Below, in pieces: positions 26,462-34,392 of a DNA stretch of 64,000 nt (within the stretch, counting starts at the first letter, position 1; each line of letters starts with the position of its first letter). This DNA is from UBA1479 sp040216635. GTDB taxonomy: Bacteria; Pseudomonadota; Alphaproteobacteria; Rhodospirillales; Casp-alpha2. The stretch spans positions 1 to 64,000 of the forward strand of contig JAVJOU010000029.1 in assembly GCA_040216635.1 (NCBI GenBank), in the 5' to 3' direction. Position numbers and translations under genes: made by a program. The notes under the pieces are model-generated. The model did no database searches. It had not been told where the DNA came from and saw only the letters and a list, made by a program, of their open reading frames with translations.

Positions 26462-27451
26462 ATGAGCACCGATGCGGAAACTTTCCTGACCACCTTCCTG
26501 CGCCGAAGCGGCCTGGCGAAGTCGAACGAAACCCCGGCCTATACGGCGCTGGCCGGCGGGGTATCGTCGGACATCTGGCGCGCGGATTTGGCGCGCGGGC
26601 CGGTCTGCGTCAAACGCGCCCTGCCCAAACTCAAGGTCAAGGCCGATTGGTTCGCACCGATCGAACGCAATGCCTTCGAAGTCGCCTGGATGGAAACGGC
26701 GAACGCGCTGCAGCCCGGCGCCGCCCCCCAGGTTCTGGCCCATGATGCGGACCAGGGCGTATTTGCCATGGCTTATCTGAACCCATCAGAACATCCGACC
26801 TGGAAGGATGAACTGCACGCCGGCCGCACGGACCCGGATTTCGCCCATCGGGTGGGGGCGTGGCTGAAGCGTATTCATGCGGGAACGGCGGGGGATGCCG
26901 GGGTCGCGGCCCGTTTCAAAACCGATGAAACGTTCTATTCCATTCGCCTGGAACCCTACCTGATCGCGACCGGGCGCGAACACCCGGACTTGGCCGGGCG
27001 CATGGCGGAACTGGCCGAAACCACGGCGAACACCCCGGAAGCCCTGGTCCACGGCGACGTCAGCCCCAAAAACATCCTGATCGACGGCGCCAACCCGGTC
27101 TTTCTGGACGCGGAATGCGCATGGTACGGCGACCCGGCCTTTGATATCGCGTTTTGCCTGAACCATTTTCTTCTGAAATGCCTGTGGACGCCGTCGGCAA
27201 CGGACGGCTTTCTTGCCGATTTCGACGCCTTCTGCCGGGGCTACGACCCGGCCCCCGCGACCGAACAACGGGCCGCCGCTCTGCTTCCGGCCTTGTTCCT
27301 GGCCCGCGTGGACGGTAAGTCTCCGGTCGAATACATCACCGACGAGGCCGCGCGCGACCGTGTCCGCCGCACGGCCCGCCCCTTGATCATCACCTCGCCG
27401 CCGCATCTTGCGGGCGTCAAACAAGCCTGGGAAAAGGAACTCCGCACATGA
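26462..27451 (+). CDS. Aminoglycoside/choline-kinase-fold phosphotransferase
   Basis: Small-molecule kinase of the APH fold, 329 residues. Catalytic loop ALVHGDVSPKNILID (His-Gly-Asp...Asn, about residues 195-209) and the metal-binding Asp in FLDAECAWYGDPAFD are intact. No membrane segment. It lies 5 nt after the CheB-like gene and its last codon overlaps the start of the enolase-like gene by 4 nt (ATGA), so it is translationally coupled with the latter. The family phosphorylates aminoglycosides, choline, ethanolamine, homoserine, sugars and other metabolites; coupling to an enolase paralogue points to a hydroxy-acid substrate, which is inference. Confidence 0.82.
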   Translation: MSTDAETFLTTFLRRSGLAKSNETPAYTALAGGVSSDIWRADLARGPVCVKRALPKLKVKADWFAPIERNAFEVAWMETANALQPGAAPQVLAHDADQGVFAMAYLNPSEHPTWKDELHAGRTDPDFAHRVGAWLKRIHAGTAGDAGVAARFKTDETFYSIRLEPYLIATGREHPDLAGRMAELAETTANTPEALVHGDVSPKNILIDGANPVFLDAECAWYGDPAFDIAFCLNHFLLKCLWTPSATDGFLADFDAFCRGYDPAPATEQRAAALLPALFLARVDGKSPVEYITDEAARDRVRRTARPLIITSPPHLAGVKQAWEKELRT

Positions 27452-28740
27452 CCGCCACGACCATCACCGCCATCAAGGGACGCCGGGTTTGGGATTCCCG
27501 GGGGCGTCCCACGGTCGAAGCGGACGTGACCCTTTCGGGCGGCGCCATGGGCCGGGCCATCGCACCCGCGGGGGCATCGCGCGGCAGCAATGAAGCCATC
27601 GATCTGCGCGACGGCGGCCCGCGGTTCGGCGGATGGGACGTGACGGACGCCCTTAAGCAGACCAACGGCGCCATCGCCAAGTCGCTTATCGGCATGGACG
27701 CAGCGGATCAAGCCGCCATCGACCAAGCCATGATCGATCTGGACGGCTCGCCCAACAAGGCCAATCTGGGCGGCAACGCGACCATCGCCGTGTCCATGGC
27801 GGTGCTTCACGCCGCGGCCGCACAGGCCGGACAGCCCTTGTGGAATTACCTGTGGGATCAGGGCGGCAATAGCGGCACGCCCGTGCTGCCCCTGCCGGAA
27901 ATTCAGATTTTCGGCGGCGGGGCTCATGCCGGACGGCGCATCGACGTGCAGGACTTCATGGTCATCGCGACCGGTGCTGACGACTATGAACAGGCCCTGG
28001 CCTGGACGGCAGAGGTCTATCTTGCCGCCGGCAGGATCATGGCCGAACGCGGCCTGCTGCAGGGCGTCGCCGACGAGGGCGGGTTCTGGCCCGCGTTCGA
28101 CGCCAACGAGGACGCCGCCGAAACCCTGGTCCAGGCTATCGAAAAGGCGGGGCTGATCCCGGGCGAACAGGTTTCCATATCGCTGGATATCGCGGCCTCC
28201 GAATTCGGCAAAGCCGGGCAATACCGCCTGGCCCGCGAAGACCGCGACATGTCGGGCGAGGAGCTGGCCGAAATGCTGCTCGGCTGGGTTGCGCGTTATC
28301 CCATCGTTTCGGTCGAAGATCCCATGTCCGAAGACGATGCGGAAGGCTTCATCGCCTTCGCCAAGGCCGCCCCCAATCATCTGCAGATCGTCGGCGACGA
28401 CTTCCTGGTCACCAATGCGGACCGGGTGCGCGCCGCGTCGCGCGACGGCGCATTGAACTGTGCGTTGATCAAACCGAACCAGGCGGGCACGGTCAGCGAA
28501 ACCAAAGCCGCCTATGACGCAGCCAAAGCCACCGGCATGGGGGCCATCGTCTCGGCCCGGTCCGGCGAGACCGAAGACGTGACCATCGTCCATCTGGCGA
28601 CCGGTTGGGGGGCCAAGCAGTTGAAGGTCGGTTCCTTCACCCGGTCCGAACGCATGGTCAAATGGAATGAAGGCCTGCGCATCGCCGATGCCATCGGCTC
28701 CGCCCAATTGCCGCCCAGATCCGCCTTTCCCTGGGGATAG
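27448..28740 (+). CDS. Enolase-family paralogue with altered loop
   Basis: Enolase superfamily member of 430 residues, full length. Retained: GAS of the mobile loop, the His of GGAHAGRR, Glu in DEGGF, metal ligands in ISLDIAASEF, SVEDPMSEDD and GDDFLVTN, the lysine in LIKPNQAGT, the Arg and Glu-Thr-Glu-Asp of SARSGETED, and the lysine in LKVGSFTRSER. Changed: the His of the canonical SHRSGETED is Ala, and loop one reads GASRGSNEA instead of GAS/TGEHEA. This suggests a paralogue with modified substrate rather than the housekeeping enzyme; genome-wide presence of a normal eno would settle it. Gene overlaps the kinase gene. Confidence 0.8.
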   Translation: MTATTITAIKGRRVWDSRGRPTVEADVTLSGGAMGRAIAPAGASRGSNEAIDLRDGGPRFGGWDVTDALKQTNGAIAKSLIGMDAADQAAIDQAMIDLDGSPNKANLGGNATIAVSMAVLHAAAAQAGQPLWNYLWDQGGNSGTPVLPLPEIQIFGGGAHAGRRIDVQDFMVIATGADDYEQALAWTAEVYLAAGRIMAERGLLQGVADEGGFWPAFDANEDAAETLVQAIEKAGLIPGEQVSISLDIAASEFGKAGQYRLAREDRDMSGEELAEMLLGWVARYPIVSVEDPMSEDDAEGFIAFAKAAPNHLQIVGDDFLVTNADRVRAASRDGALNCALIKPNQAGTVSETKAAYDAAKATGMGAIVSARSGETEDVTIVHLATGWGAKQLKVGSFTRSERMVKWNEGLRIADAIGSAQLPPRSAFPWG

Positions 28741-28743
28741 GCT

Positions 28744-30711
28744 TTATTCGGCGGAACGGGCCATTCCGCGCAGGCGGTTGGCCAGCACGCCCATGAGACG
28801 GTGCAGGACCTTGTCCGTCTGCTCCAGGCGCTGCAGGCGGACTTTCAAGGATTCCTTGGACAGAACGATCAGGTCCGCGTTCTCGGACGCGCGGGCGGAC
28901 GCCGCCCGGGGCTGATCGTCGATCAGCGACATTTCGCCCAGCAATTCGCCCGGCCCCAAGGTCGCCAGGACCTGTTCGATCGCTCCGCGGCGATAGATCT
29001 CGATCGTGCCCGAAGAAATCAGGAAGGCTTCGGTCCCGGCGTCCCCTTCCTCGAACAGAATCTGGCCTTTCACCAGCTTGCGGTGCTCGGGCCCGCCCCC
29101 ATTGGCCGGTTTGGCCGCGGCGGGCTGTGCCGCCGGTTGCGGAGCCGGTTGGGCGGCCGGTTCTTTGGCTTGTTGGGCGGCCGGGTTGGCCCCGCCATCG
29201 TCCCATCGTTTTTCCTGGGGGCCGTTCGATGACGCGGGGGCGGCGCCATTGGCCGCACCGTTCGCAGCACCGTTCGACAGCGCCTTGTTCAAGGTGGCGG
29301 TCGCCGTTTTCTTCAAATCGTCCGGCAGGCGCGCAACCGCGATTTTCTCCGACAAGGCATCGACGACCCGCTTGGCCATGTTCAGGTCGTCACCGCCCCC
29401 GGTCAGGGCCTCGACCCCCGTCAACCCGCGCATGGCCTGCGCCAGGTTGCGGAGCACGGCCTGCTGTTGTTTGACGCCCGTGTCCGTCGCCAGCAGGTCC
29501 AACACGAACCCGGCACGCGACGGCAAGGACGGCAGATACCCCAGAATACTGCCCACGGCCTGCTCGGCGCTCAAATCCCCGTCGGCCCCGCCCAGGGCCA
29601 TCTTGGCCCGCAGGGTGATCGCCTCTGCCATCTGGGCGCCACCCATCAACCCGGCATGGTCTTCTAGGTTGCGGATCAGGGCGACCACCGCGGCACGGTC
29701 GCCTTCGCGGCCTTCGCGGGTCATCGGCTTGACTCCGCCGATCCCCCGGGCAACCCGGGAAAGCAGCGCCTTACGCGCGTTTTCCAGCACATGGGCGCCC
29801 ATCGCCGCGTTCAACTCATTGATACAGCTGAGCGGATTCTTCACCTCGGGCAGCCGCCCCTGGCACAGCTGAACCAGCATGCGATGGGCCGTCGCCGCAT
29901 CGGGCACGCCGCCCAGCAGTTCCGTCACGGCGGCAGCGCCATCCAGGATTTCGGCCAGGGCCTCATCCACATAGGCCAGGGCGACGACGCTGGGTGTCCC
30001 GTCCAGCAGTTTGATCAAGGTCTCGATCTTGCCGCTCCAATCCCCCTGCTCGCCCATATGGGCGGCCATCCCGGCCAGGATCAGGGCATGACGCTCATCC
30101 GTCGGAGATTCCGCGTTGACCTTGTCGATCAGGGCCTGCAGGCCGCCTATATTGATCGCTTCGGACAAATCCCCACGCGACATCAGCTTCTGGGCCCGGG
30201 CCATCAATTGGTTGTACAGGCGTTCCAGCGACCCTTGGCGGTCGGCGGGCTTTTCGCCGGCTTCCTTGTCGACCTGCAGGCTGGCCAGACGGGACAGGGC
30301 GCCGATGTACAGCTTGTCGTCCCGCTCCAGCATCTTCAGACGGCCGAAATCAAAAGCCAGTTCCATGGCCGTCATGCCGATATCGTCCAGATACTGACGC
30401 AGCAGACGGCCCGCCGTCAGGCGCGCTTCAAGCTGATAGAAATCCGCCAGCTCATTGCACACGGGGGACGTGTCGATGGGAACAATGGTCAGGCCCTTGT
30501 CGGTCACCTCGGCCTGTTCGCTGAAGATGACTTCCGAGCCCTTGCGGTCGCTTTCGGCGATGACCTTCACACCGGTATATTTGTGCGAATCCAACAAGGC
30601 TTGTGCCTGTTGGATGGCCTGCGACTTCACGTTATGCGACGCCTGCAAGGTCCATTTACCGTCGGATTCGGTCTGAACCTCGTAGGTTTTGCCGGCGAGA
30701 TTTGTTTCCAT
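28744..30711 (-). CDS. Cyclic-nucleotide-binding domain protein
   Basis: Protein of 655 residues from the ATG at 30711 (AGGG eight bases upstream). The C-terminal ~120 residues form a cNMP-binding/Crp-type domain (GQILFEEGDAGTEAFLISSG, GPGELLGEMSLID, QPRAASARA); the arginine of the phosphate-binding cassette is present. The first ~500 residues are helical and carry no known enzyme motif; an Ala/Pro/Gln-rich flexible linker of ~70 residues joins the halves. No DNA-binding helix-turn-helix follows the binding domain, so it is not a Crp-type regulator. It is convergent with the enolase-like gene. Function unknown. Confidence 0.8.
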   Translation of the reverse strand: METNLAGKTYEVQTESDGKWTLQASHNVKSQAIQQAQALLDSHKYTGVKVIAESDRKGSEVIFSEQAEVTDKGLTIVPIDTSPVCNELADFYQLEARLTAGRLLRQYLDDIGMTAMELAFDFGRLKMLERDDKLYIGALSRLASLQVDKEAGEKPADRQGSLERLYNQLMARAQKLMSRGDLSEAINIGGLQALIDKVNAESPTDERHALILAGMAAHMGEQGDWSGKIETLIKLLDGTPSVVALAYVDEALAEILDGAAAVTELLGGVPDAATAHRMLVQLCQGRLPEVKNPLSCINELNAAMGAHVLENARKALLSRVARGIGGVKPMTREGREGDRAAVVALIRNLEDHAGLMGGAQMAEAITLRAKMALGGADGDLSAEQAVGSILGYLPSLPSRAGFVLDLLATDTGVKQQQAVLRNLAQAMRGLTGVEALTGGGDDLNMAKRVVDALSEKIAVARLPDDLKKTATATLNKALSNGAANGAANGAAPASSNGPQEKRWDDGGANPAAQQAKEPAAQPAPQPAAQPAAAKPANGGGPEHRKLVKGQILFEEGDAGTEAFLISSGTIEIYRRGAIEQVLATLGPGELLGEMSLIDDQPRAASARASENADLIVLSKESLKVRLQRLEQTDKVLHRLMGVLANRLRGMARSAE

Positions 30712-31065
30712 GTTGGATCCCTGTGCCAAAAGGGAGATATCCAACCGGACATCTCCTTAGATTCCCTAGCACACCCCTTTTGAGCAAGGCCGAGTATACC
30801 CGACCAATATTGATTGGAAGGTAGAATGCCCATTCTCCCCACTACGCGCAAGACTATGAAAGACCGCCGTCCCCCACGCAAAAGGACGCCTTTCTAATAA
30901 AATTTTCACGCGGACCGGGTCGCTCTCTACTATCGCGAAACGAGAACCCTCATTAATTTCTAGACCTTTTTTTACTCACGTTTCATTCTGTAAACGAATA
31001 TACGGAAGAGGTTCCGTAAGGAATCCAGTGCACTACAAAGAAAATCCTTCGGGGGAGGGGTAAAT
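30712..31065. other. Gene-free interval before MarR-like gene
   Basis: No gene recognised. The part after 30880 is AT-rich (attaatttctagacctttttt and nearby) and contains short inverted repeats such as TTCCGTAAGGAA and ATTCTGTAAACGAAT, as expected for a promoter/operator region shared by the two outward-facing genes. A GGGGGAGGGG ribosome site precedes the ATG at 31066. Confidence 0.45.
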
Positions 31066-31458
31066 ATGGTGAACGCTCGTCCTCAAACGAGAACGGTGAA
31101 TACGAAGTACTTGAACAAGGTCCGTTGGGTCCAAAAGTCCCGCGCGACGCAAAATGCGTTGTACCGAAACGCCGGCACGCAAAACCTGACCTGGGACGTC
31201 CTGTTCCTCATTGCCGAATCCCAATATGCCGGGCAGGACCTCAATGTGTCCGATATCTGCGTATCCGTTTCCGCTTCCAAATCGACGACCTTGAAACTGA
31301 TCGCCCAATTGGCGACGGACGAAGTGATCGACAAACGCCAAAAGGAAAACGATTCCCGCACGCAGCTGGTGACCCTGCATGACGGGTTCCGCAAGAACCT
31401 GGAAGCCTATCTGGACGGGTTGACCAAAGCGTTCCCGCGCTGCAATTCCGGCGATTGA
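31066..31458 (+). CDS. Small MarR-like winged-helix regulator
   Basis: Protein of 130 residues with a predicted winged helix: helix-turn-helix VSDICVSVSASKSTTLKLIAQL (positions about 62-83) and wing DSRTQLVTLHDGFRKNL. It resembles the wHTH of MarR proteins but is short and lacks the usual N-terminal ligand helices in full. A very strong ribosome site (gggggaggggtaaat) is present. It is 25 nt before the riboswitch that precedes the guanidinium exporter, so a role there is possible but the riboswitch alone would suffice. A similar gene is at 36947. Confidence 0.68.
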   Translation: MVNARPQTRTVNTKYLNKVRWVQKSRATQNALYRNAGTQNLTWDVLFLIAESQYAGQDLNVSDICVSVSASKSTTLKLIAQLATDEVIDKRQKENDSRTQLVTLHDGFRKNLEAYLDGLTKAFPRCNSGD

Positions 31459-31490
31459 CGACGGCAACCGGCCGACCCATATTATGCGGG

Positions 31491-31576
31491 CCGGGGGACG
31501 ACCCGCGGTTTCCATGCGGAATTTCCCATCAGGAATGTCATCGAGGACGGCCTCAATCCGTAACCACCGGTTGAGG
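31491..31576 (+). ncRNA. Guanidine-II riboswitch (mini-ykkC)
   Basis: Two hairpins with the diagnostic ACGR tetraloops: the first at 31491-31508 (stem ccgggGG... with loop ACGA at 31498-31501, one G-G mismatch), the second at 31543-31554, GAGG-ACGG-CCTC. The gene downstream is a guanidinium exporter, the classic target. The 3' arm CCTCAA of the second hairpin (31551-31556) can instead pair with TTGAGG at 31571-31576, the ribosome site of the exporter gene, with a further CCG/CGG. Ligand binding would favour the ACGG hairpin and free the site, switching translation on. Confidence 0.9.
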
Positions 31577-31585
31577 TGCTTTGCC

Positions 31586-31903
31586 ATGTTTTGGTTTTAT
31601 CTTCTGCTTGCGGGCCTTTTTGAAATCGCCTGGGTCGTCGGCCTGAAATATTCCGACGGCTTCACCCGCCCCCTGATCAGCATCGCGACGGTCGCCGCCA
31701 TGGCCGTCAGCCTGGGCCTGTTGGGGCTTGCCCTGCGCGGCTTGCCCCTGGGCACGGCCTATGCGGTCTGGACCGGGATCGGCACCCTGGGCGCCGCCGC
31801 CTTGGGCATTTACCTGTTCGACGAACCCGCGACCCTGATGCGCCTGGCCTGCATCGGGCTGATCGCGCTCGGCATCGTCGGCTTGAAGATGTCCGCCGCT
31901 TAA
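31586..31903 (+). CDS. gdx: Guanidinium exporter of the SMR family (Gdx/SugE)
   Basis: Proton-coupled exporter, 105 residues, four TM helices. The Gdx subtype signature is met: the central Glu in TM1 (GLFEIAWVVGLKYS, Glu13) with the preceding residues of the SugE type, and the pattern TAYAVWTGIGTLGAA in TM3. Start ATG at 31586 preceded by GAGGTG. It is controlled by the guanidine-II riboswitch directly upstream. It functions as an antiparallel homodimer or heterodimer in the inner membrane; only one gene is present, so a homodimer is expected. Confidence 0.93.
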   Translation: MFWFYLLLAGLFEIAWVVGLKYSDGFTRPLISIATVAAMAVSLGLLGLALRGLPLGTAYAVWTGIGTLGAAALGIYLFDEPATLMRLACIGLIALGIVGLKMSAA

Positions 31904-31910
31904 AGTTCCT

Positions 31911-32450
31911 TCAAGCGGCCAGCACGCCCGCCGCGCGCATCATCTGCGCCAGGAACAGCATGACGAAGGCCCCGCCGGTCCAGTAAAGGGCGCGCAGGAA
32001 GCGCGTGCGTTTCTTGTCGCGGATATCGGACACCTTGATGATCTCGCAGGCCGTGTCGCGCACCCAATCAACGCCGGCCACGGCCCGGACGTAACTTTCG
32101 ACATCGGGAAAGCGTTTCTTGTCGAAATACATCACGCCCGTGCATTGGCCGAAATCCCGCTTTCGCGACACCTTGTTGGCATGGGACGGGTACAGCACCA
32201 GGGCGAACATGATGACCGGCAGGACCAGGATCGCCCAGCCGGCGAAGACATACAGCGCCGCGTGTTCCATGGGCACCGGCACCTGCGCCCCCGCGCGCAA
32301 CACGACCTGCAGCGCCAGGATATAGCCGACCGCGACGATCTGGGCCTTGGTGTCGTAACTGCGCACGCTCTGCTGTGCCTCGGCCAGGATCGACAGCAGG
32401 GCGTCGCTGCCCAGCTGTTCGTGAAACCCGGCACTCAGATTTTCCGCCAT
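31911..32450 (-). CDS. Two-TM protein resembling PycTM (Pycsar effector, DUF5706)
   Basis: Protein of 179 residues; ATG at 32450 with AGGGGG upstream. The N-terminal amphipathic helix and DTKAQIVAVGYILALQVVL (TM1, about residues 36-54), a second TM near 68-90 (VFAGWAILVLPVIMFALVL), a cytoplasmic stretch, and a third hydrophobic segment at the end fit the PycTM layout, in which a DxKA motif precedes TM1 and a KxR motif (KVSDIRDKKRTRFLRALYW) precedes the last helix. In Pycsar defence it kills the membrane on cyclic pyrimidine signals. No cyclase gene is adjacent, so activity in defence is inference. Composition is normal for the genome. Confidence 0.5.
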   Translation of the reverse strand: MAENLSAGFHEQLGSDALLSILAEAQQSVRSYDTKAQIVAVGYILALQVVLRAGAQVPVPMEHAALYVFAGWAILVLPVIMFALVLYPSHANKVSRKRDFGQCTGVMYFDKKRFPDVESYVRAVAGVDWVRDTACEIIKVSDIRDKKRTRFLRALYWTGGAFVMLFLAQMMRAAGVLAA

Positions 32451-32580
32451 GAAAGCCCCCTGTTCCGCTTGGGATGCCGCCTGCATCCGATGACCGGCAT
32501 TCTGGGGACGAACGCGGCAACCATGTGGCGGCGGGGTGACGACTTCGTGGAGGGGGATGGTCAGACTTGGACCCGTGGGA

Positions 32581-32877
32581 TCATTTGTCACGCTGGATAA
32601 TTACAACAGCACCACCTTCAGCACTTATGCGGTTGTCGATCTGATTAACTATACTTGTGTTGCTTACAGTGCTAGTCGCCGTGGCATTTCCACCCGGTCC
32701 TGCGATACCAATCGCCATCGATTTCTGACTATTTTCAACTTCAGCATCTTGGTTCGCCCTTGCCTCTGAATTCTCTCCACCTTTCTTTGCACCGGCAAAT
32801 TCTATGAACACGATTGTGGCAGCGATAATCGTCGCCAGTGCAGCCAAAGTCGTTAAGAGTGATTTTTTCTGAGCCAT
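32581..32877 (-). CDS. Single-TM protein of unknown function in AT-rich patch
   Basis: Protein of 98 residues with one TM helix (SLLTTLAALATIIAATIVFI, about residues 6-25) near the N-terminus and a Gly/Ala/Ser/Asn-rich remainder, GGNATATSTVSNTSIVNQID and onward, that would be outside the cytoplasm. ATG at 32877 with GGAGG eight bases upstream. Codon use and composition differ from flanking genes (more A+T). No family recognised. It lies between the PycTM-like and TIR/SEFIR genes on the same strand. Confidence 0.65.
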   Translation of the reverse strand: MAQKKSLLTTLAALATIIAATIVFIEFAGAKKGGENSEARANQDAEVENSQKSMAIGIAGPGGNATATSTVSNTSIVNQIDNRISAEGGAVVIIQRDK

Positions 32878-33109
32878 AAACGCAACCTCCACCAAAGAAT
32901 AACCATTAACAATATTACGGTATGCGAAAGCGGATGGTGCAGGAAGGCGGGTCTCAACCAACAAGGTCATACGGCCGAGGGGCTTTAAGTCAGGACAACC
33001 TTTCCACAACTAGCTAATTAAGCTAAATTTTTACGTTTAAAGAAAAGCGCAGCACAACATTCAGTAAGGGCATTGAGATCATACTTCGACTACCGTTGCT
33101 GTGGCGAAT

Positions 33110-33889
33110 TCAAACGAGCCCAATTCTCCTAGCAAAAATCTTACCCTTATCCTTCAATTCAACTAGATCAATGTCCCGATAGTATTCGACGTAACCAGCA
33201 TCCACGAGTTCAATGATTGCCGCATCCGTAGTCACCCTTCCAAAACTCATTGCATCAGCGATCACTCTCACCTTCCAATCACTAGCGTCGCCTTGATCAT
33301 AAGACTTGATCAACACCTGAAATATCTCGAATGCCTCAACTGACAAGGAAGATTTAGAGCGCGCCACTGACTTAGCGGCGGGCATTTGATCATCCCCTCC
33401 AGAACTGAAATCTGGCGCTGTACCAAGTGGTGGCTTACTAGATATTTCGGCTCCAAAAATAGCCCGCAACAAGTCATCAAAGACCGATTCAAAATACTCG
33501 TCATTGGTAAAATCTAACCAAAGCTTGGTTTCGATAAACTTTGGCACAGCCTCGCTGCCCCCTTCGCGGACGATGGGTATAAATTTTCCTGCATCAATGT
33601 CTTTAACGAGTTCAGAGCTTACAATCATTCTCTCATAGCCGACGCCACCTTTACCGTTATTCGCTTTTTCTACATACCGAGCAGTACAAACTAGTATGGC
33701 GTAGTTGCACCCAGAGAGCTGTTCTTCCATGAATAAGGTGACGTCTTTTCCAGGCTTCAGGTCCCATTGGTCCAGGACAGCGTCAACGCCTTTCAGTCGA
33801 AGCTGCGTTGCCAAGTGCAACACCCATTTTTTGTGGGGGTCGTCATCATGAGAATATGAAATGAATACTCTGGGAGCTGTATACGCCAT
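33110..33889 (-). CDS. TIR/SEFIR-domain protein
   Basis: Protein of 259 residues. The N-terminal ~140 residues are a bacterial SEFIR/TIR-like fold: RVFISYSHDDDPHKKWVLHL opens it, then DAVLDQWDLKPGKD, FMEEQL, CTARYVEKANNGKGGVGYE and a C-terminal LWLDFTNDEYFESVFDDLL. Such domains act as NADases or signalling modules in antiphage systems and in other pathways. The C-terminal ~100 residues look like a winged helix (LSVEAFEIFQVLIKSY, DGYVEYYRDIDLVEL). The gene is visibly AT-richer than neighbours, uses atypical codons and starts 23 nt from a tRNA-like scar. Function and partners unknown. Confidence 0.85.
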   Translation of the reverse strand: MAYTAPRVFISYSHDDDPHKKWVLHLATQLRLKGVDAVLDQWDLKPGKDVTLFMEEQLSGCNYAILVCTARYVEKANNGKGGVGYERMIVSSELVKDIDAGKFIPIVREGGSEAVPKFIETKLWLDFTNDEYFESVFDDLLRAIFGAEISSKPPLGTAPDFSSGGDDQMPAAKSVARSKSSLSVEAFEIFQVLIKSYDQGDASDWKVRVIADAMSFGRVTTDAAIIELVDAGYVEYYRDIDLVELKDKGKIFARRIGLV

Positions 33890-33911
33890 TTTTATCGATC
33901 ACTAAAAAAGT

Positions 33912-33963
33912 TGGTGCGGACGGTGGGACTTGAACCCGCATGGGCGTACGCTCGAGAGATTTT
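33912..33963 (-). pseudogene. Broken tRNA-Leu 3' half, attachment-site-like scar
   Basis: Sequence from the anticodon loop to the encoded CCA of a class II tRNA, with a long variable arm (GCGTACGC core), T-loop GTTCAAGT and 3' end CGTCCGCACCA. It aligns without gaps to the 3' half of the intact tRNA-Leu at 34169-34220, 42 of 52 positions identical, and similarity stops exactly at the anticodon loop. The acceptor 5' strand GCGGACG that would pair with it is absent, and the T-stem has a C-A mismatch. Upstream sequence (to ~34070) forms other hairpins, e.g. CCGAC/GTCGG at 33984-33997. A tmRNA fragment was considered and is less likely. Confidence 0.55.
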
Positions 33964-34105
33964 CATACCAACTACAGCTTCCACCGACACCCGTCGGATG
34001 TTTGTGGCCTGGGCGGTACCTTCGCTGTAGCGTACCCGCCTTAGGTGCCGCGCGTCTAGCCTTCACACCTTCCCGTTGTCCGGGCTTGGCACAGGATTAA
34101 AATGG

Positions 34106-34142
34106 GCGCGCCAAGGCCGACCAAGCCAGCCCCTTGGCGCGC
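34106..34142 (-). terminator. Intrinsic terminator after tRNA-Leu
   Basis: Perfect 11-bp GC-rich stem, GCGCGCCAAGG (34106-34116) with CCTTGGCGCGC (34132-34142), followed on the minus strand by cattttaa. It lies 27 nt downstream of the tRNA-Leu 3' end. Confidence 0.75.
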
Positions 34143-34168
34143 GCATGTGTATCAACAAATCAGATGGA

Positions 34169-34255
34169 TGGTGCGGGCGGCGAGACTTGAACTCGCAAGG
34201 CCTTACGGCCGAGGGATTTTAAGTCCCTTGTGTTTACCAATTTCACCACGCCCGC
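34169..34255 (-). tRNA. tRNA-Leu (UAA)
   Basis: Complete class II tRNA with encoded CCA. Acceptor stem GCGGGCG at 34249-34255 pairs with CGCCCGC, D-arm around aattggta, anticodon loop CTTAAAA with anticodon UAA at 34219-34221, long variable arm with GGCC/GGCC core, T-loop GTTCAAGT. Gene reads on the minus strand and is followed by a strong hairpin terminator. Confidence 0.95.
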
Positions 34256-34392
34256 ACGGGGCCTTCGACAGGCAGTCCTCTGGTAATCCTAAGCCGCCAT
34301 CGACACAAGGGCCAAGGCAGGTGTTCAGGGATTGAAATTAACGGCCGGATGGACGGTTGCCCGCCCCGGTGGGAGCCGCTACACCTCATCCC

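Noticed and set aside
27241..28707. Long open frame antisense to the enolase-like gene
   Set aside because: Same codon-bias effect; no ribosome site and no domain recognised.
31911..33889. Complete Pycsar or Thoeris system
   Set aside because: No cyclase for Pycsar and no ThsA-type NADase/SLOG effector was found next to the PycTM-like and TIR/SEFIR genes.
33912..34080. Two-piece tmRNA acceptor piece
   Set aside because: In the permuted gene the coding piece with tag frame would follow the CCA, but here a T-run and the TIR gene follow; the T-stem also has a mismatch. The ungapped match to tRNA-Leu explains it better.
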